In this document: piece by piece, positions 37,007 through 45,781 of the stretch
Numbering within the stretch: the stretch's first letter is position 1
Layout: the number at the start of each line of letters is the position of its first letter
NCBI GenBank assembly: GCA_001604385.1
Contig: LVBK01000013.1
Location: forward strand, 1-64,000
DNA: 64,000 nt
Direction of reading: 5' to 3'
From: Spirochaetales bacterium Spiro_09
GTDB taxonomy: Bacteria; Spirochaetota; Spirochaetia; Treponematales; Treponemataceae
Translations under genes and position numbers: made by a program
The notes under the pieces: model-generated
What the model was told of the DNA's origin: nothing
What the model saw: only the letters and a program-made list of their open reading frames with translations
Databases searched by the model: none

Positions 37007-37036
37007 GTCCTGCGTTGCCTCCCGACAACGCAGGAC
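37007..37036 (-). terminator. Hairpin downstream of the GH10 xylanase gene
   Basis: Perfect 11-bp stem GTCCTGCGTTG / CAACGCAGGAC with an 8-nt loop, 9 nt past the xylanase stop. There is no T-run directly after it on the minus strand, so it may end or stabilise the transcript rather than be a classic terminator. Confidence 0.5.
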
Positions 37037-37044
37037 GAGTCTTT

Positions 37045-38847
37045 CTATATCCCGCCGGAAGTTAATATCTCAATTACCGTGTCAAAGGCAGGTTTTGTGT
37101 AATACAGCCCGTCAAACAACAGCGGATAACTTGTCTCATCATGCAGATCAGTCAACCAGGTATTCGCATCCGTAATGCCCCATAGAGTTATCCCGGTAAT
37201 ACCGGGAAGGCTTCCCGTTTTGCGCTTTTCAAGGAACAAGGTAAAATAATCTGCATAAACTGAAGCGAGCTCGGCCTGTACCACAGCATCGTTCGAGGTA
37301 GTATGAATGTCCAATTCCGTTACCTGAACATCCAGACCTTTTTCAAAGAAAGCCTCAACAGCGGTACGGTAGGAAGACACGCCCGGATACCCGATCAGGA
37401 CATGGGACTGCATTCCCAATACATCTATACGCGCTTCGGGATCTGCCTGTATCGCATCGATTATTTTCAATATTGCAGCTGTTTTTGCGGGAATATAGGT
37501 ATTGTAATCATTATAGGCAAGAAGCACATCGGATGAAGCAAACTCGTTGGCATATACAAATGCATTTACAATAAAATCTGCATTCCCGTAAATCGCAAAC
37601 CAGGAGCTTGAATCTGCTCCCCGTAACCAGTTTGTGCTGGTAGCCTGGTCACTTGCGGCTTCATTTACCACATCCCAACTGGTTATAATGCGTTCACCGG
37701 CGTTATTCTCGTTCTCCCAATCCTGGACATGGGTCAATACAGATTCGATATACCACCGCATGCGTGCATTCATTTCTGCAACCCCGACACGGGGAAGAGA
37801 GGTATTAAAATCCTGCCTGAAAAACCATTCGGGCGTCTGGGAATGCCACACAAGCACATGGCCTCGCATGGTCAAGCCGGAATCCCGACAGTGGGAAAAG
37901 GCTTGATCCACAGTGGAGAAATTTAACGCACCGGGTACGGGGTATGTCACTCCGTCTGGACCAGTATACAAGACTGTCTGTGCCGGCGGGTTAGCGCCCA
38001 ATATGGCATCGGGCTTGAACTCGTTTCCCAGGGTAATACTGTCCGCATGACGCGCAAGTCCCGCACGGATACCGGACTGAGAAAGTTCCGAAGCGAGAAC
38101 TGCAATGCCAAAATAGTCAAACCACGGAGCGGCCGCTTCCTTGAGAGCGGGTGCTTCCGTCCAGTGAACGGCACCAGAGGGAACATTGATCAAACGGAGG
38201 TCATACAGAGTGAAGCTCGTGTCTGCGGGAGCAGATATTCCAATCGCCAGCTCTAATGTATTGGTAAGATTTCGGACATAGTCGCTGTCTGCACCGAGCG
38301 ATCCATAATCAAAGGCAATAACAAGCTCAAGGATATCCGACACAGCTGCTGAACCCGCCGAACGTCTGGCAAGGACAAGGTTCGTGGGAGGATTCATTTC
38401 AATAGCAGTAAACGCTGTTGCACCGGGAGCCTTTACTTCTACAGCAAGGTTCCGGTACGCCAAATTGTCAGAATCAATACGTACCTTCATACCGAGACCG
38501 GCAAAATCTGACAGAGTCTGTTCACCCAAATTTACTGAAAACACAGCTGCTGCGTTCCAGTTATTATTGACAATATGCCAGGCAGCTGTTCCATCCACAC
38601 TAGTTTCGGACACAGAGACACTTGTTGAACCTTCCCAACCGCAGGCACCGGTTTGTGTGAACAACAAAGGGCTCGAATCGACAGGAGTATCATCTACAGG
38701 ATTATCATCCGGGTCTGATGGTACCTCCGGTGAAGTATCAGAGTCCGGTTTTTCCGCGGTTGAAGTTGAACATGATAGAATAAAGGAACCAAAAACAAAT
38801 AAGGACACTGTAATGAGGCCAGCGATCAACGAGTTTGCTTTGCGCAC
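37045..38847 (-). CDS. GH10 endo-1,4-beta-xylanase lipoprotein with N-terminal beta-sandwich domain
   Basis: Cell-surface xylan-degrading enzyme of 600 residues. A lipoprotein-type signal ends ILSCS, and a Ser/Pro/Asp linker follows. A carbohydrate-binding-like beta-sandwich occupies about 50-215 (GWEGSTSVSVSETSVDGTAAWH). The GH10 barrel fills the rest: HVLVWHSQTPEWF, acid/base Glu in WDVVNEA (about residue 392) and nucleophile Glu in VTELDIH (about 511). I start at GTG 38847, which has GGAGG 5 nt upstream. An in-frame TTG at 38859 would include that ribosome-binding site. It works with the GH11 enzyme 1.8 kb away. Confidence 0.93.
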   Translation of the reverse strand: MRKANSLIAGLITVSLFVFGSFILSCSTSTAEKPDSDTSPEVPSDPDDNPVDDTPVDSSPLLFTQTGACGWEGSTSVSVSETSVDGTAAWHIVNNNWNAAAVFSVNLGEQTLSDFAGLGMKVRIDSDNLAYRNLAVEVKAPGATAFTAIEMNPPTNLVLARRSAGSAAVSDILELVIAFDYGSLGADSDYVRNLTNTLELAIGISAPADTSFTLYDLRLINVPSGAVHWTEAPALKEAAAPWFDYFGIAVLASELSQSGIRAGLARHADSITLGNEFKPDAILGANPPAQTVLYTGPDGVTYPVPGALNFSTVDQAFSHCRDSGLTMRGHVLVWHSQTPEWFFRQDFNTSLPRVGVAEMNARMRWYIESVLTHVQDWENENNAGERIITSWDVVNEAASDQATSTNWLRGADSSSWFAIYGNADFIVNAFVYANEFASSDVLLAYNDYNTYIPAKTAAILKIIDAIQADPEARIDVLGMQSHVLIGYPGVSSYRTAVEAFFEKGLDVQVTELDIHTTSNDAVVQAELASVYADYFTLFLEKRKTGSLPGITGITLWGITDANTWLTDLHDETSYPLLFDGLYYTKPAFDTVIEILTSGGI

Positions 38848-38943
38848 AAGCACCTCCAAAAAGTCTAATATATCTATTTTACTAGCATAGCTCCAGGATT
38901 ACAAGTATTGACCAGTTTATTTTACATAATTCAATTCTGATTG

Positions 38944-38952
38944 TGGTATACT
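38944..38952 (+). promoter_or_regulatory. Extended -10 promoter of ribA
   Basis: TGGTATACT at 38944-38952 is an extended -10 element (TGn plus TATACT). The ATG follows after 7 nt with no Shine-Dalgarno sequence, so ribA mRNA would be leaderless. A TTTACA at 38921-38926 is too far (20 nt) for a standard -35. Confidence 0.5.
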
Positions 38953-38959
38953 GCCACAC

Positions 38960-39655
38960 ATGACATACCCCACAATACAAGAAATAATTGCACAAAACCT
39001 CGACGAACTGCGAAAATGTCCGACGGGAATGAATTGTGCCGAATGTGCCAAGGATGTGTGCGTTACCGTAGTTTCCGCTGCGGACTTTCCAACCCGTTTC
39101 GGGCACTTTACCATCGTTGCATTTGTCAACAACAAGGACGCGAAGGATCACATCGTCATTCTCAAAGGTGATATTGGCGACGGCAGCGCGATGCTCACCC
39201 GTGTACATTCAGCCTGCTTGACCGGTGATGCGCTCGGCAGTTTGAGATGCGATTGCGGGCCACAGCTGCATCAGGCCCTCTCGCTCATAGAACGCGAAGG
39301 CAGGGGTATCGTGTTGTATCATCAGGAAGAGGGACGAGGCATTGGCCTTGCGAACAAACTTCGAGCGTATGCCCTTCAGGATACCGGGTATGACACACTC
39401 GATGCCAATATTGCCCTCGGTTTCAAGGCCGATGAACGGGATTACCGGGTTCCCTCTGCAATGCTTCGTGCCCTGGGTATAAAAAGTGTTCGGCTAATGA
39501 CCAATAATCCTGAAAAAGTGGAAGATATGGAACGTAACGGCATTCGCGTCCTTGAGCGGGTCCAGCATGAACTGCCTGCCCATGAACACGATCGCCAGTA
39601 CCTCGAGACGAAAAAGGACCGGTTCGGTCACTACCTGAATCTCAAAGGAGAATGA
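38960..39655 (+). CDS. ribA: GTP cyclohydrolase II with Cys-rich N-terminal extension
   Basis: Opens GTP in the first step of riboflavin synthesis. The core is standard: RVHSACLTGDALGSLRCDCG supplies the zinc cysteines, followed by EEGRGIGLANKLRAYALQD and ADERDY. RibA alone is present, without a fused RibB domain. Compared with E. coli RibA it has about 35 extra N-terminal residues carrying four cysteines, C20, C26, C29 and C34 (Cx5Cx2Cx4C), possibly a second metal site. No other rib gene is in the window. The pirin gene follows after 3 nt. Confidence 0.92.
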   Translation: MTYPTIQEIIAQNLDELRKCPTGMNCAECAKDVCVTVVSAADFPTRFGHFTIVAFVNNKDAKDHIVILKGDIGDGSAMLTRVHSACLTGDALGSLRCDCGPQLHQALSLIEREGRGIVLYHQEEGRGIGLANKLRAYALQDTGYDTLDANIALGFKADERDYRVPSAMLRALGIKSVRLMTNNPEKVEDMERNGIRVLERVQHELPAHEHDRQYLETKKDRFGHYLNLKGE

Positions 39656-39658
39656 CAC

Positions 39659-40513
39659 ATGATCAGAACAGCGGCAAAAACAGTAACAGGCCGACCCGCG
39701 GTCGACGGAGCAGGCGTGCACATGGTACGGGTGTTCGGAAACCGGGAAGTTCGTGACTTTGATCCCTTTCTTCTTCTTGACGCGTTTGATTCAACGAATC
39801 CTGCCGACTATGTCAAGGGCTTTCCCTGGCATCCCCACCGGGGCATTGAAACTATTACCTATCTTTCACAGGGAATTATCGAACATGGCGACAGCCTGGG
39901 TAACGGCGGGGTTATTGCCTCCGGTTGTTGTCAATGGATGACGGCTGGCAGCGGCATCATACACCAGGAAATGCCCAAGGAGGCGAAACGCATGCTCGGT
40001 CTCCAGATTTGGCTTAACATGCCGGCAGCCCAAAAAATGTCAGAACCCCAATACAACGATCTTGACTCGACGAAAATTCCCGAATTCAAACGCCAGGACG
40101 CAACAATACGCCTGATCTCGGGTGTACTTGACGGCAGGGAGGGTGCAATGAGAGGCCGTCATGTGGATGCAATGATCATGGCCATACACCTTGAACCGGG
40201 TGGCGAATGCTCCATACCGGTGGAAGCCGGCCACACAGCCTTTGTGTACGGGCTGGAAGGAAGTTTCTTTCTTTCACCCGATACGAATGCGCAAGAGGAG
40301 GAATCCCGACGGGCAATCATTCTTGAAAACGGGGATTCAGTATACCTTAAAGCAGGGCCGTCCCAAATGGCCCATTGCGTACTCTGTGCAGCCCCCCCGC
40401 TCGGGGAGCCGATAGCATGGGGTGGTCCCATTGTCATGAACACCGAAAAGGAGCTGCAGTTCGCCTTCGAAGAACTTGACCGGGGAACATTTATCAAGCA
40501 CAAGCGCACATAA
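39659..40513 (+). CDS. Pirin family protein
   Basis: A 284-residue bicupin of the pirin family. The metal-binding cupin shows FPWHPHRGIETITYLSQG and the later SGIIHQEMP, which supply His/Glu ligands as in pirin and quercetinase. The second half has the C-terminal cupin (GDSVYLKAGPSQMAHCVL). Pirins act as redox-linked regulators or dioxygenases; the actual role here is unknown. It starts 3 nt after the ribA stop, so the two are one transcript ending at the terminator at 40534. Confidence 0.92.
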   Translation: MIRTAAKTVTGRPAVDGAGVHMVRVFGNREVRDFDPFLLLDAFDSTNPADYVKGFPWHPHRGIETITYLSQGIIEHGDSLGNGGVIASGCCQWMTAGSGIIHQEMPKEAKRMLGLQIWLNMPAAQKMSEPQYNDLDSTKIPEFKRQDATIRLISGVLDGREGAMRGRHVDAMIMAIHLEPGGECSIPVEAGHTAFVYGLEGSFFLSPDTNAQEEESRRAIILENGDSVYLKAGPSQMAHCVLCAAPPLGEPIAWGGPIVMNTEKELQFAFEELDRGTFIKHKRT

Positions 40514-40533
40514 GCGATTGATACAGTGAACAT

Positions 40534-40572
40534 AAAAAAAGCTCCGGCGCTACGTGCCGGAGCTTTTTTTTT
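40534..40572. terminator. Bidirectional terminator between pirin and GH11 genes
   Basis: Stem GCTCCGGC / GCCGGAGC (40541-40548, 40556-40563) with an A-run before it and nine T after it. It can end the pirin transcript on the plus strand and the GH11 xylanase transcript on the minus strand. Confidence 0.92.
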
Positions 40573-40604
40573 GCCTGCCAACCAGTTGTCGGCACGCGAA
40601 TCAA

Positions 40605-41693
40605 TTACTGAAGAGTTATGGTTCCCACGTTTGCAGCGCCACTTCCACAGATCACATACAGAGTCTGATTTCCGGTGCGTCCCTGCAGATTCAAGGTAGT
40701 GGAAACATTCTGGTAATTGTTCCATCCGCCGGTTGAACTGAAGTTCAGGGTTCCTACCTGTGTGCCACTGTAGCTTCCAAGAACGATCTTGTAACTGCCG
40801 CTCTGTGCGGAAGCAAGATTAAAATTGATTCTGGTCTTGCCAGTCACGTTTACGTTATTGAACTGAAGCCAGTCACCGACCTTCCATCCGCCGACTCCGC
40901 CAGTCCATACGGTCAGGCTGGAACTTCTCTGGTTTGCCTGCCATGAATTAAGGGTGATCGCTCCGGTTGTAGGAGTGGTAGGTGTAGTGGGGTTCGTAGG
41001 AGTGGTTGTAGTTCCACCAATTGTAATGTTGGAACTTCCGCTGCTCTGATAGCCTTCTGTCGCAAGAATCATGTAATTGTGTGAACCAAGGTTCATGCCC
41101 TTGCTCGCCCAGGCGTTGAAGTGATTACCGGAAGTAATTGTTCCGCCGACGCGCTTTGACTGGCGAACGCTCCAGAACTGCTTGAAGGTTGCGGTTCCCT
41201 GGATTGAGGGCTGGTTTGTTCTGGTGGTTTCATAGATATCATAGGTGCCGCCATCGCTCGTTACGGTTCCCTTGTAGGTTCCGGTCGGGCGGTAGGTTCC
41301 CCAGCTGTCAACGATGTAGTACTCGATCAGGGGATTGGTGGTCCATCCATACAGGCACAAATAGGCGTTTCCTGACGGATTAAATGATCCCGAATAGGTG
41401 ACCGCGCGGTTGCCGCCGGTGCTCCAGCCCTTGCCGGCCACAAAGTTGCCGGTGTTGCTCCATGAGGTGCTGTAGTTTCCGCCGGAACCCAGTTCCATGG
41501 ATACGGTACCGGGAGCGTCTGTCCAGAACGAATAATAATATCCGTTATTGGTTCCCGTTGAATTGGATGTTACTGCACGGGCATCGGAATCTGCCTCGGC
41601 AACCGGTTTTTCGTTCAGTGCGGTGTTTGAACAACCGGCAAGAACGAGCGCGAGCATTGCAAGCGCGACAATGAGTTTCATTGTACTTTTCAT
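40605..41693 (-). CDS. GH11 endo-1,4-beta-xylanase lipoprotein with C-terminal carbohydrate-binding module
   Basis: Secreted xylanase of 362 residues. The lipoprotein signal ends LVLAGC. The GH11 jelly roll (about 48-228) has catalytic Glu in [13 protein letters not shown] (about residue 123) and in [11 protein letters not shown] (about 213). A Thr/Pro linker (about 230-248) leads to a beta-sandwich module of CBM6/CBM36 type ([14 protein letters not shown]). The match to Firmicutes-like GH11 sequence is very close, which suggests horizontal acquisition. AAGGAG precedes the ATG. The upstream region holds operator-like palindromes. It should act with the GH10 enzyme on xylan. Confidence 0.95.
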   Translation of the reverse strand: MKSTMKLIVALAMLALVLAGCSNTALNEKPVAEADSDARAVTSNSTGTNNGYYYSFWTDAPGTVSMELGSGGNYSTSWSNTGNFVAGKGWSTGGNRAVTYSGSFNPSGNAYLCLYGWTTNPLIEYYIVDSWGTYRPTGTYKGTVTSDGGTYDIYETTRTNQPSIQGTATFKQFWSVRQSKRVGGTITSGNHFNAWASKGMNLGSHNYMILATEGYQSSGSSNITIGGTTTTPTNPTTPTTPTTGAITLNSWQANQRSSSLTVWTGGVGGWKVGDWLQFNNVNVTGKTRINFNLASAQSGSYKIVLGSYSGTQVGTLNFSSTGGWNNYQNVSTTLNLQGRTGNQTLYVICGSGAANVGTITLQ

Positions 41694-41752
41694 TTTCTCA
41701 CTCCTTTGAAAGTCGTTTGTCCTTCATCTGCGTCGTGACTAAGCGATACCAG

Positions 41753-41766
41753 TGAAAACGTTTCTG
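41753..41766 (-). promoter_or_regulatory. cre/LacI-type operator-like site before GH11
   Basis: TGAAAACGTTTCTG, with a perfect AAACGTTT core, fits the LacI/CcpA-family operator pattern TGWAARCGYTWNCW at all but one position. It lies 60 bp upstream of the GH11 start codon. The binding protein is unknown. Confidence 0.4.
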
Positions 41767-41873
41767 AGTGAAAAAATATTCGTAAAACCGGAAACCTCAT
41801 ACTGCCCCTCCCTTAACACGATTTCAATGGAAAACAAACTGTGCTTTCACGGTACAACCGTTTTCCTGTCTCC

Positions 41874-41885
41874 GAAACCGGTTTC
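41874..41885. promoter_or_regulatory. Perfect palindrome GAAACCGGTTTC
   Basis: A 12-bp perfect palindrome of the AAACCGGTTT type common among LacI-family operators. A degenerate copy, AAAACCGGAAACC, lies at 41784-41796. Position between the regulator and the GH11 gene suggests control of xylanase expression. Confidence 0.4.
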
Positions 41886-42026
41886 GTGGTACCGTTGGAC
41901 CAGTACCTGAGGTATTGGTTTCGGGCACAGTATGTTGACGCGAACATCAAGATTGAGGCAGAAAACCAATGCCGGGAGAACTACTTGACGGCGGAGCCGC
42001 CGCCAACACAGACCTTGCCGGGAGCC

Positions 42027-44009
42027 CTATTCCCGCAATAGGCGGGATAGCAAAGAAAACATCAGGGAATCATACCCCCATTTGCCGATAATACGTTCCT
42101 GCAATAGTGAAAAAAGCTGATCGCGGGAGCCTACACCAAGCTTGCGATATATTGAGCCCACGTGCCCTTTTACCGTTGACAGCGATATTGCAAGTTTATC
42201 GGCAATTTCCTTGCCAAGATATCCTTCCAGTTCCAGCTGAAGTATTTCGCGCTCACGGGGTGAAAGATCATAGCCGTCTAGCATCCGGTCATCAGGCATC
42301 ATCATTGAAGCGAGTACCGGCTTGAAGTCCATACCGTGCCAGCGTATTTTCCCTCCGGCACCTTCCGGACGGCTTTTCTTTGCGAGCAAGAAACTTTCAC
42401 TGTTCATACCATTGCGTATGCGAAGTTGCACATATCCCGATTGGGTATCCGGGTGCGTTTCTTCAAGCACGAAATCGGTCAGCCGGTACTGAACGGTACT
42501 ATCAAAACTTTCAAGCCCGAAGAGCTCGCATCCTGCCCGATTGAGATAGGTCAATCTGCCATCCCCGCTGCTTTCCATAATGACTGCGGGAACAAAGTCG
42601 GCAATCTCCCGGAAACGGCGTTCACTTTCCTCAACGTTGCGCAAAGCCTCACGGAGTTTTTCCTCCGTACGCTCCCCTTCCCCTACCAGAAGAATATTAC
42701 TGATTGCGGCACTGACCTGGTAGTGCAGTGATACATAGACATCGCTTTCCGTGCCCTCGTCCTGGCACACCAGAAAGCCGTAATCCTGCTCACCCCGGTA
42801 CAGGGCCTGGACAATCAGTGTTTTACGCTCATCATTATCAAACAGATAATCCGGAACAAGCTGCGCGGAAAGAAAACGCCGCGGAAGCGAGGGTTCAACC
42901 AGCTGGATGCCCCTGCCATCTGTAGCCGCAATGACCAGGCTGTATTTTTGATCCTGATCGTACATGGAGACAAAGGCACCTCTGCCGCTTATAGAAGGCA
43001 TCAGCGCGTTCAACTCCCGGGACAGGTCGCTGACAGTCAGGACTGCACCGAGCCCCTCGGTGACCTGCTTCATGCCGGAAATAGCTTTGTGATATTTCAG
43101 CACAAAATCCATGTTCCCGTTGTCGGCAGGACAACCGCACGAGGCTCTCTGGATCAGACGCACCGGAACCGTACAGCGGTCTGGCACCGCCATGCCGTTT
43201 ATTGCGTCCAGTAAAAGCTGTCCTGCCCGCCAGGCCTTTGCCTCGACTGGCTGAGCGGCGGTTGTCAGGGACGGTTTCTGAAAGGCTGACAAAAAGGTAT
43301 TATCGAAACCGGTCACAAGAATTTCTTGCGGAACGTCGATACCCCGGCGCTTCAGTTCATACAAGCCGCCGAACGCCATTTCGTCGTTGGCAAACATGAT
43401 CGCATCAGGCATTGATGATTGCACATCCAGAAAATACCGGACCGCATCCCGACCGCTTGCAAAGACAAATTGTCCTTCAAATTCACAGAAGCTCTCATGC
43501 GGCAAACCGAAAGCGTCCATGGTTTTACGCCATGAATCGAGCCGCTTTCGGGCATCTTCGACACCGCCAGGACCCCCGGCAAAACATATTCTTTTACAGT
43601 GATGTTCGCTCACCAGATGGGTTACCAGTTCCCGTATGCCACCCTCATTGTCGGGAACAACGGAGGGAAAAAGCGGTGTATCCATGGAGGATGCGATAAC
43701 CGGAATATGAGAAAGGCCGATCGCCTGTGCGATAAAATCCAGAAAAGAGGATTCCGAGGAGAACGCGCTCGAATCCACGCACAGTCCGTCTATCCGTGAT
43801 TTATCGGCCAAACGGTACACCGCTTCACGAACACGCTCGTTTCCCGTCTGTTCATTCGGGTAAAATCGGGAGCTGTACACTATCAGGTCACAATCGAATT
43901 CGCGGCAAAATGTATCGAACCCCCGCCAGAAATGTTGCTGGTACGGTCCTTCGAGGTGACTGACAAAAAGACCCAACACTGGTCGACGCCGGCATGAAAG
44001 CGGATTCAT
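42027..44009 (-). CDS. Sensor regulator: LacI-type sugar-binding domain, PAS domain and LuxR-type HTH
   Basis: A 660-residue one-component regulator. The N-terminal part (about 10-290) is a periplasmic-binding-protein fold as in LacI sensors ('VLGLFVSHLEGPYQQHFWRGF', 'PDAIMFANDEMAFGGLYEL') but lacks the LacI HTH. A middle region (about 300-440) looks GAF-like. A PAS domain (about 460-570) follows, then a LuxR/GerE HTH at the C-terminus (LSPREREILQLELEGYLGKEIADKLAISLSTVKGHV). It has no signal peptide, so it is cytosolic and probably binds a sugar. It lies between the GH11 xylanase and the carbohydrate-binding lipoprotein and is the best candidate for their regulator. Confidence 0.88.
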   Translation of the reverse strand: MNPLSCRRRPVLGLFVSHLEGPYQQHFWRGFDTFCREFDCDLIVYSSRFYPNEQTGNERVREAVYRLADKSRIDGLCVDSSAFSSESSFLDFIAQAIGLSHIPVIASSMDTPLFPSVVPDNEGGIRELVTHLVSEHHCKRICFAGGPGGVEDARKRLDSWRKTMDAFGLPHESFCEFEGQFVFASGRDAVRYFLDVQSSMPDAIMFANDEMAFGGLYELKRRGIDVPQEILVTGFDNTFLSAFQKPSLTTAAQPVEAKAWRAGQLLLDAINGMAVPDRCTVPVRLIQRASCGCPADNGNMDFVLKYHKAISGMKQVTEGLGAVLTVSDLSRELNALMPSISGRGAFVSMYDQDQKYSLVIAATDGRGIQLVEPSLPRRFLSAQLVPDYLFDNDERKTLIVQALYRGEQDYGFLVCQDEGTESDVYVSLHYQVSAAISNILLVGEGERTEEKLREALRNVEESERRFREIADFVPAVIMESSGDGRLTYLNRAGCELFGLESFDSTVQYRLTDFVLEETHPDTQSGYVQLRIRNGMNSESFLLAKKSRPEGAGGKIRWHGMDFKPVLASMMMPDDRMLDGYDLSPREREILQLELEGYLGKEIADKLAISLSTVKGHVGSIYRKLGVGSRDQLFSLLQERIIGKWGYDSLMFSLLSRLLRE

Positions 44010-44071
44010 ACAGGAAGTATCAGGTGTTTCAGCTGTTCCAGTAATAGGGAATTTCCTCGATATTCATAAAC

Positions 44072-44101
44072 TTGACAGAATCAGAAAACCGCCAATATCA
44101 T
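44072..44101 (+). promoter_or_regulatory. Promoter of the carbohydrate-binding lipoprotein gene
   Basis: TTGACA at 44072-44077, an 18-nt spacer and TATCAT at 44096-44101. The ATG at 44173 is preceded by GAGGAGAAAG. The leader is about 65 nt. Confidence 0.6.
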
Positions 44102-44172
44102 AAACACTGTGACAGTACGTCATGCGATGAAACAAAGTCATTCATCGCGCACAAAAAAAGAGGAGAAAGTCT

Positions 44173-44667
44173 ATGAAAAAGAGTATGGTAGTTCTTGCGG
44201 TGATTGCACTGGTATCAATCCTTGCAACATCATGCGCCTCCGCACCCAAGGCTGAAGCCGGCGCTGCCCCCAAGGCAGTCAATGTTGTACTTCGCGCAGA
44301 CAAGGCGAAACTGGTAGACGGCGGCGGAGAGGGAATACGTCTTGAAGGCGGCGGAAACGTCGGTTACTGGTCAAGCACAGAAGACCTTGTTAAATGGGAC
44401 ATGGTCATCGCCGAAGCCGGAGATTATACCGTTATGGTAGATTACTCTGTTGACAAGAGCTTTGCGGACGCAGTCGTCAAAGTCAGCCTCGCCGGACAGG
44501 ACATTGAATGGAAGGTAGAGAGCACCGACTCATGGGGAACATACAAGAAAGCCGAGATTGGCACAGTAACCCTCGCAGCGGGAACCCATCCTGCCAGCAT
44601 GCAGGCAACCGCCATTGCCAATCGCTTTGTCGCAAATGTGAAGTCCATCATTCTGACCAAGAAATAA
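44173..44667 (+). CDS. Lipoprotein with CBM6/CBM35-like carbohydrate-binding domain
   Basis: A 164-residue lipoprotein with lipobox LATSC, then an Ala/Pro-rich spacer. A single jelly-roll domain follows (about 38-162): 'LEGGGNVGYWSSTEDLVKWDMVIAEAGDYTVMVDYSV' and a final 'ANRFVANVKSIILTKK', matching the pattern of CBM6/CBM35 folds. It probably binds polysaccharide at the cell surface and helps the lipoprotein xylanases. It is divergent from the sensor regulator gene and has its own promoter and terminator. Confidence 0.82.
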   Translation: MKKSMVVLAVIALVSILATSCASAPKAEAGAAPKAVNVVLRADKAKLVDGGGEGIRLEGGGNVGYWSSTEDLVKWDMVIAEAGDYTVMVDYSVDKSFADAVVKVSLAGQDIEWKVESTDSWGTYKKAEIGTVTLAAGTHPASMQATAIANRFVANVKSIILTKK

Positions 44668-44693
44668 GAATACAGTTCGCTGTAGAGTCTGAC

Positions 44694-44723
44694 AGAGCCT
44701 GCTTGACCGCAGGCTCTTTTTTT
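44694..44723 (+). terminator. Rho-independent terminator after the carbohydrate-binding lipoprotein gene
   Basis: Stem AGAGCCTGC / GCAGGCTCT with a 6-nt loop and a T-run at 44718-44723. Confidence 0.92.
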
Positions 44724-44761
44724 CTCTTGCAGTCCGACAGATACAGATACTCTGAAAAGCA

Positions 44762-45742
44762 CTATACATCCAGGGCAGCAAACTGCGGTGCAAAGGCCTC
44801 CACCAGACGAGGCAGTAATTCTTCAATTGTGCCTGCAATGGAAAGACCGGAGGCCTGACGATGACCGCCCCCGCCAAAGGATGAAGCTACCTGACTTACG
44901 TCTATTTTGTCGCGGGAGCGAAAACCTACCGTACAATTTGTTTCTGTTTCCTGTCGTATGACTACAATTGCCTCGACGCCGGAAATACTCTGAATCAATT
45001 GATACAGCGAGTCTGAATCACGACCTTCCATACCGAACTCTGCAGTCTCTGCAAGCGTTTCCCAGGAAATGATAAGTGCTCCGTCATAATAACTCTGCAT
45101 GCGCCCAAGAATGCGGGATATCAGAATACGCGATCCGAATGATTTTCCCCCGGTAATCCGGGAATATGTTTTTTTCGGATCAGCTCCCGCTTCTGCAAGA
45201 CGACCCGCACAATGAAAGGCCTCTCCCTGACTCTTGTCCAAATGGCGGAAATAGCCCGTATCGGTACATAATCCGAACAATAGACAATCAGCTTCCTCGG
45301 CACTGACCGCTCCGTTTACGTGTTCGATAATTGCCTGGACAAGGACGGTCGTCGAGGGCGCATGACTGTCAATATAATCCGCCGGTCCCTCTGCCGAATT
45401 CGTTGCATGATGGTCAATCACAACACGATCGAGATGGGTAATACCTTCGGCGGCATCACCGACCCGTTCAATGTTAGAACAATCCAGCACGAGAACCCCG
45501 GTGTCCGCTGATAAAGAAGCCGGATCAATACGCTGTGCAAAATAGTGCTCCATTCCATGCAATTCAGGTCGTTTAAACGGACCAGCGCTGAGCAGGGTTG
45601 TTGTTTTTCCCTTACTCCGTAAAAAATGATCCATAGCCCGACTTGAACCGACACTGTCTCCATCCGGTTCTTTGTGGCTTGCAATAATATAATGAGAATA
45701 TTTATTCAAAAAAAGTAACAGCTCTTCAGGTATGTGCTTCAT
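44762..45742 (-). CDS. nrnA: DHH-family phosphoesterase (NrnA-type nanoRNase / pAp phosphatase)
   Basis: Degrades very short RNA and dephosphorylates 3'-phosphoadenosine 5'-phosphate. The 326-residue protein has SHKEPDGDSVGSS near residue 22, LDCSN, the DHH motif in VVIDHHATNS near residue 109, and the C-terminal DHHA1 domain with SFGGGGHRQASG. Length is normal for NrnA. GGGAG precedes the ATG by 8 nt. It is also a candidate for hydrolysing the dinucleotide left by c-di-GMP phosphodiesterases. Confidence 0.92.
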   Translation of the reverse strand: MKHIPEELLLFLNKYSHYIIASHKEPDGDSVGSSRAMDHFLRSKGKTTTLLSAGPFKRPELHGMEHYFAQRIDPASLSADTGVLVLDCSNIERVGDAAEGITHLDRVVIDHHATNSAEGPADYIDSHAPSTTVLVQAIIEHVNGAVSAEEADCLLFGLCTDTGYFRHLDKSQGEAFHCAGRLAEAGADPKKTYSRITGGKSFGSRILISRILGRMQSYYDGALIISWETLAETAEFGMEGRDSDSLYQLIQSISGVEAIVVIRQETETNCTVGFRSRDKIDVSQVASSFGGGGHRQASGLSIAGTIEELLPRLVEAFAPQFAALDV

Positions 45743-45781
45743 TGTTCAAACTCCCAAAAAAATACAAAACGTTTAACTAGA

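Larger units (their letters stand above)
41694..42026. other. Intergenic region upstream of the GH11 xylanase
   Basis: 333 bp without a convincing gene. It holds the GH11 ribosome-binding site, three LacI-type operator-like sequences (41753-41766, 41784-41796, 41874-41885) and a hairpin (CCAGTACC, 3-nt loop, GGTATTGG) near 41900-41920. A short open frame at 41841-42041 shows no protein-like features. Confidence 0.6.

Noticed and set aside
41841-42041. Short open frame before the GH11 gene
   Set aside because: No ribosome-binding site, no protein-like pattern, and it covers operator-like palindromes.
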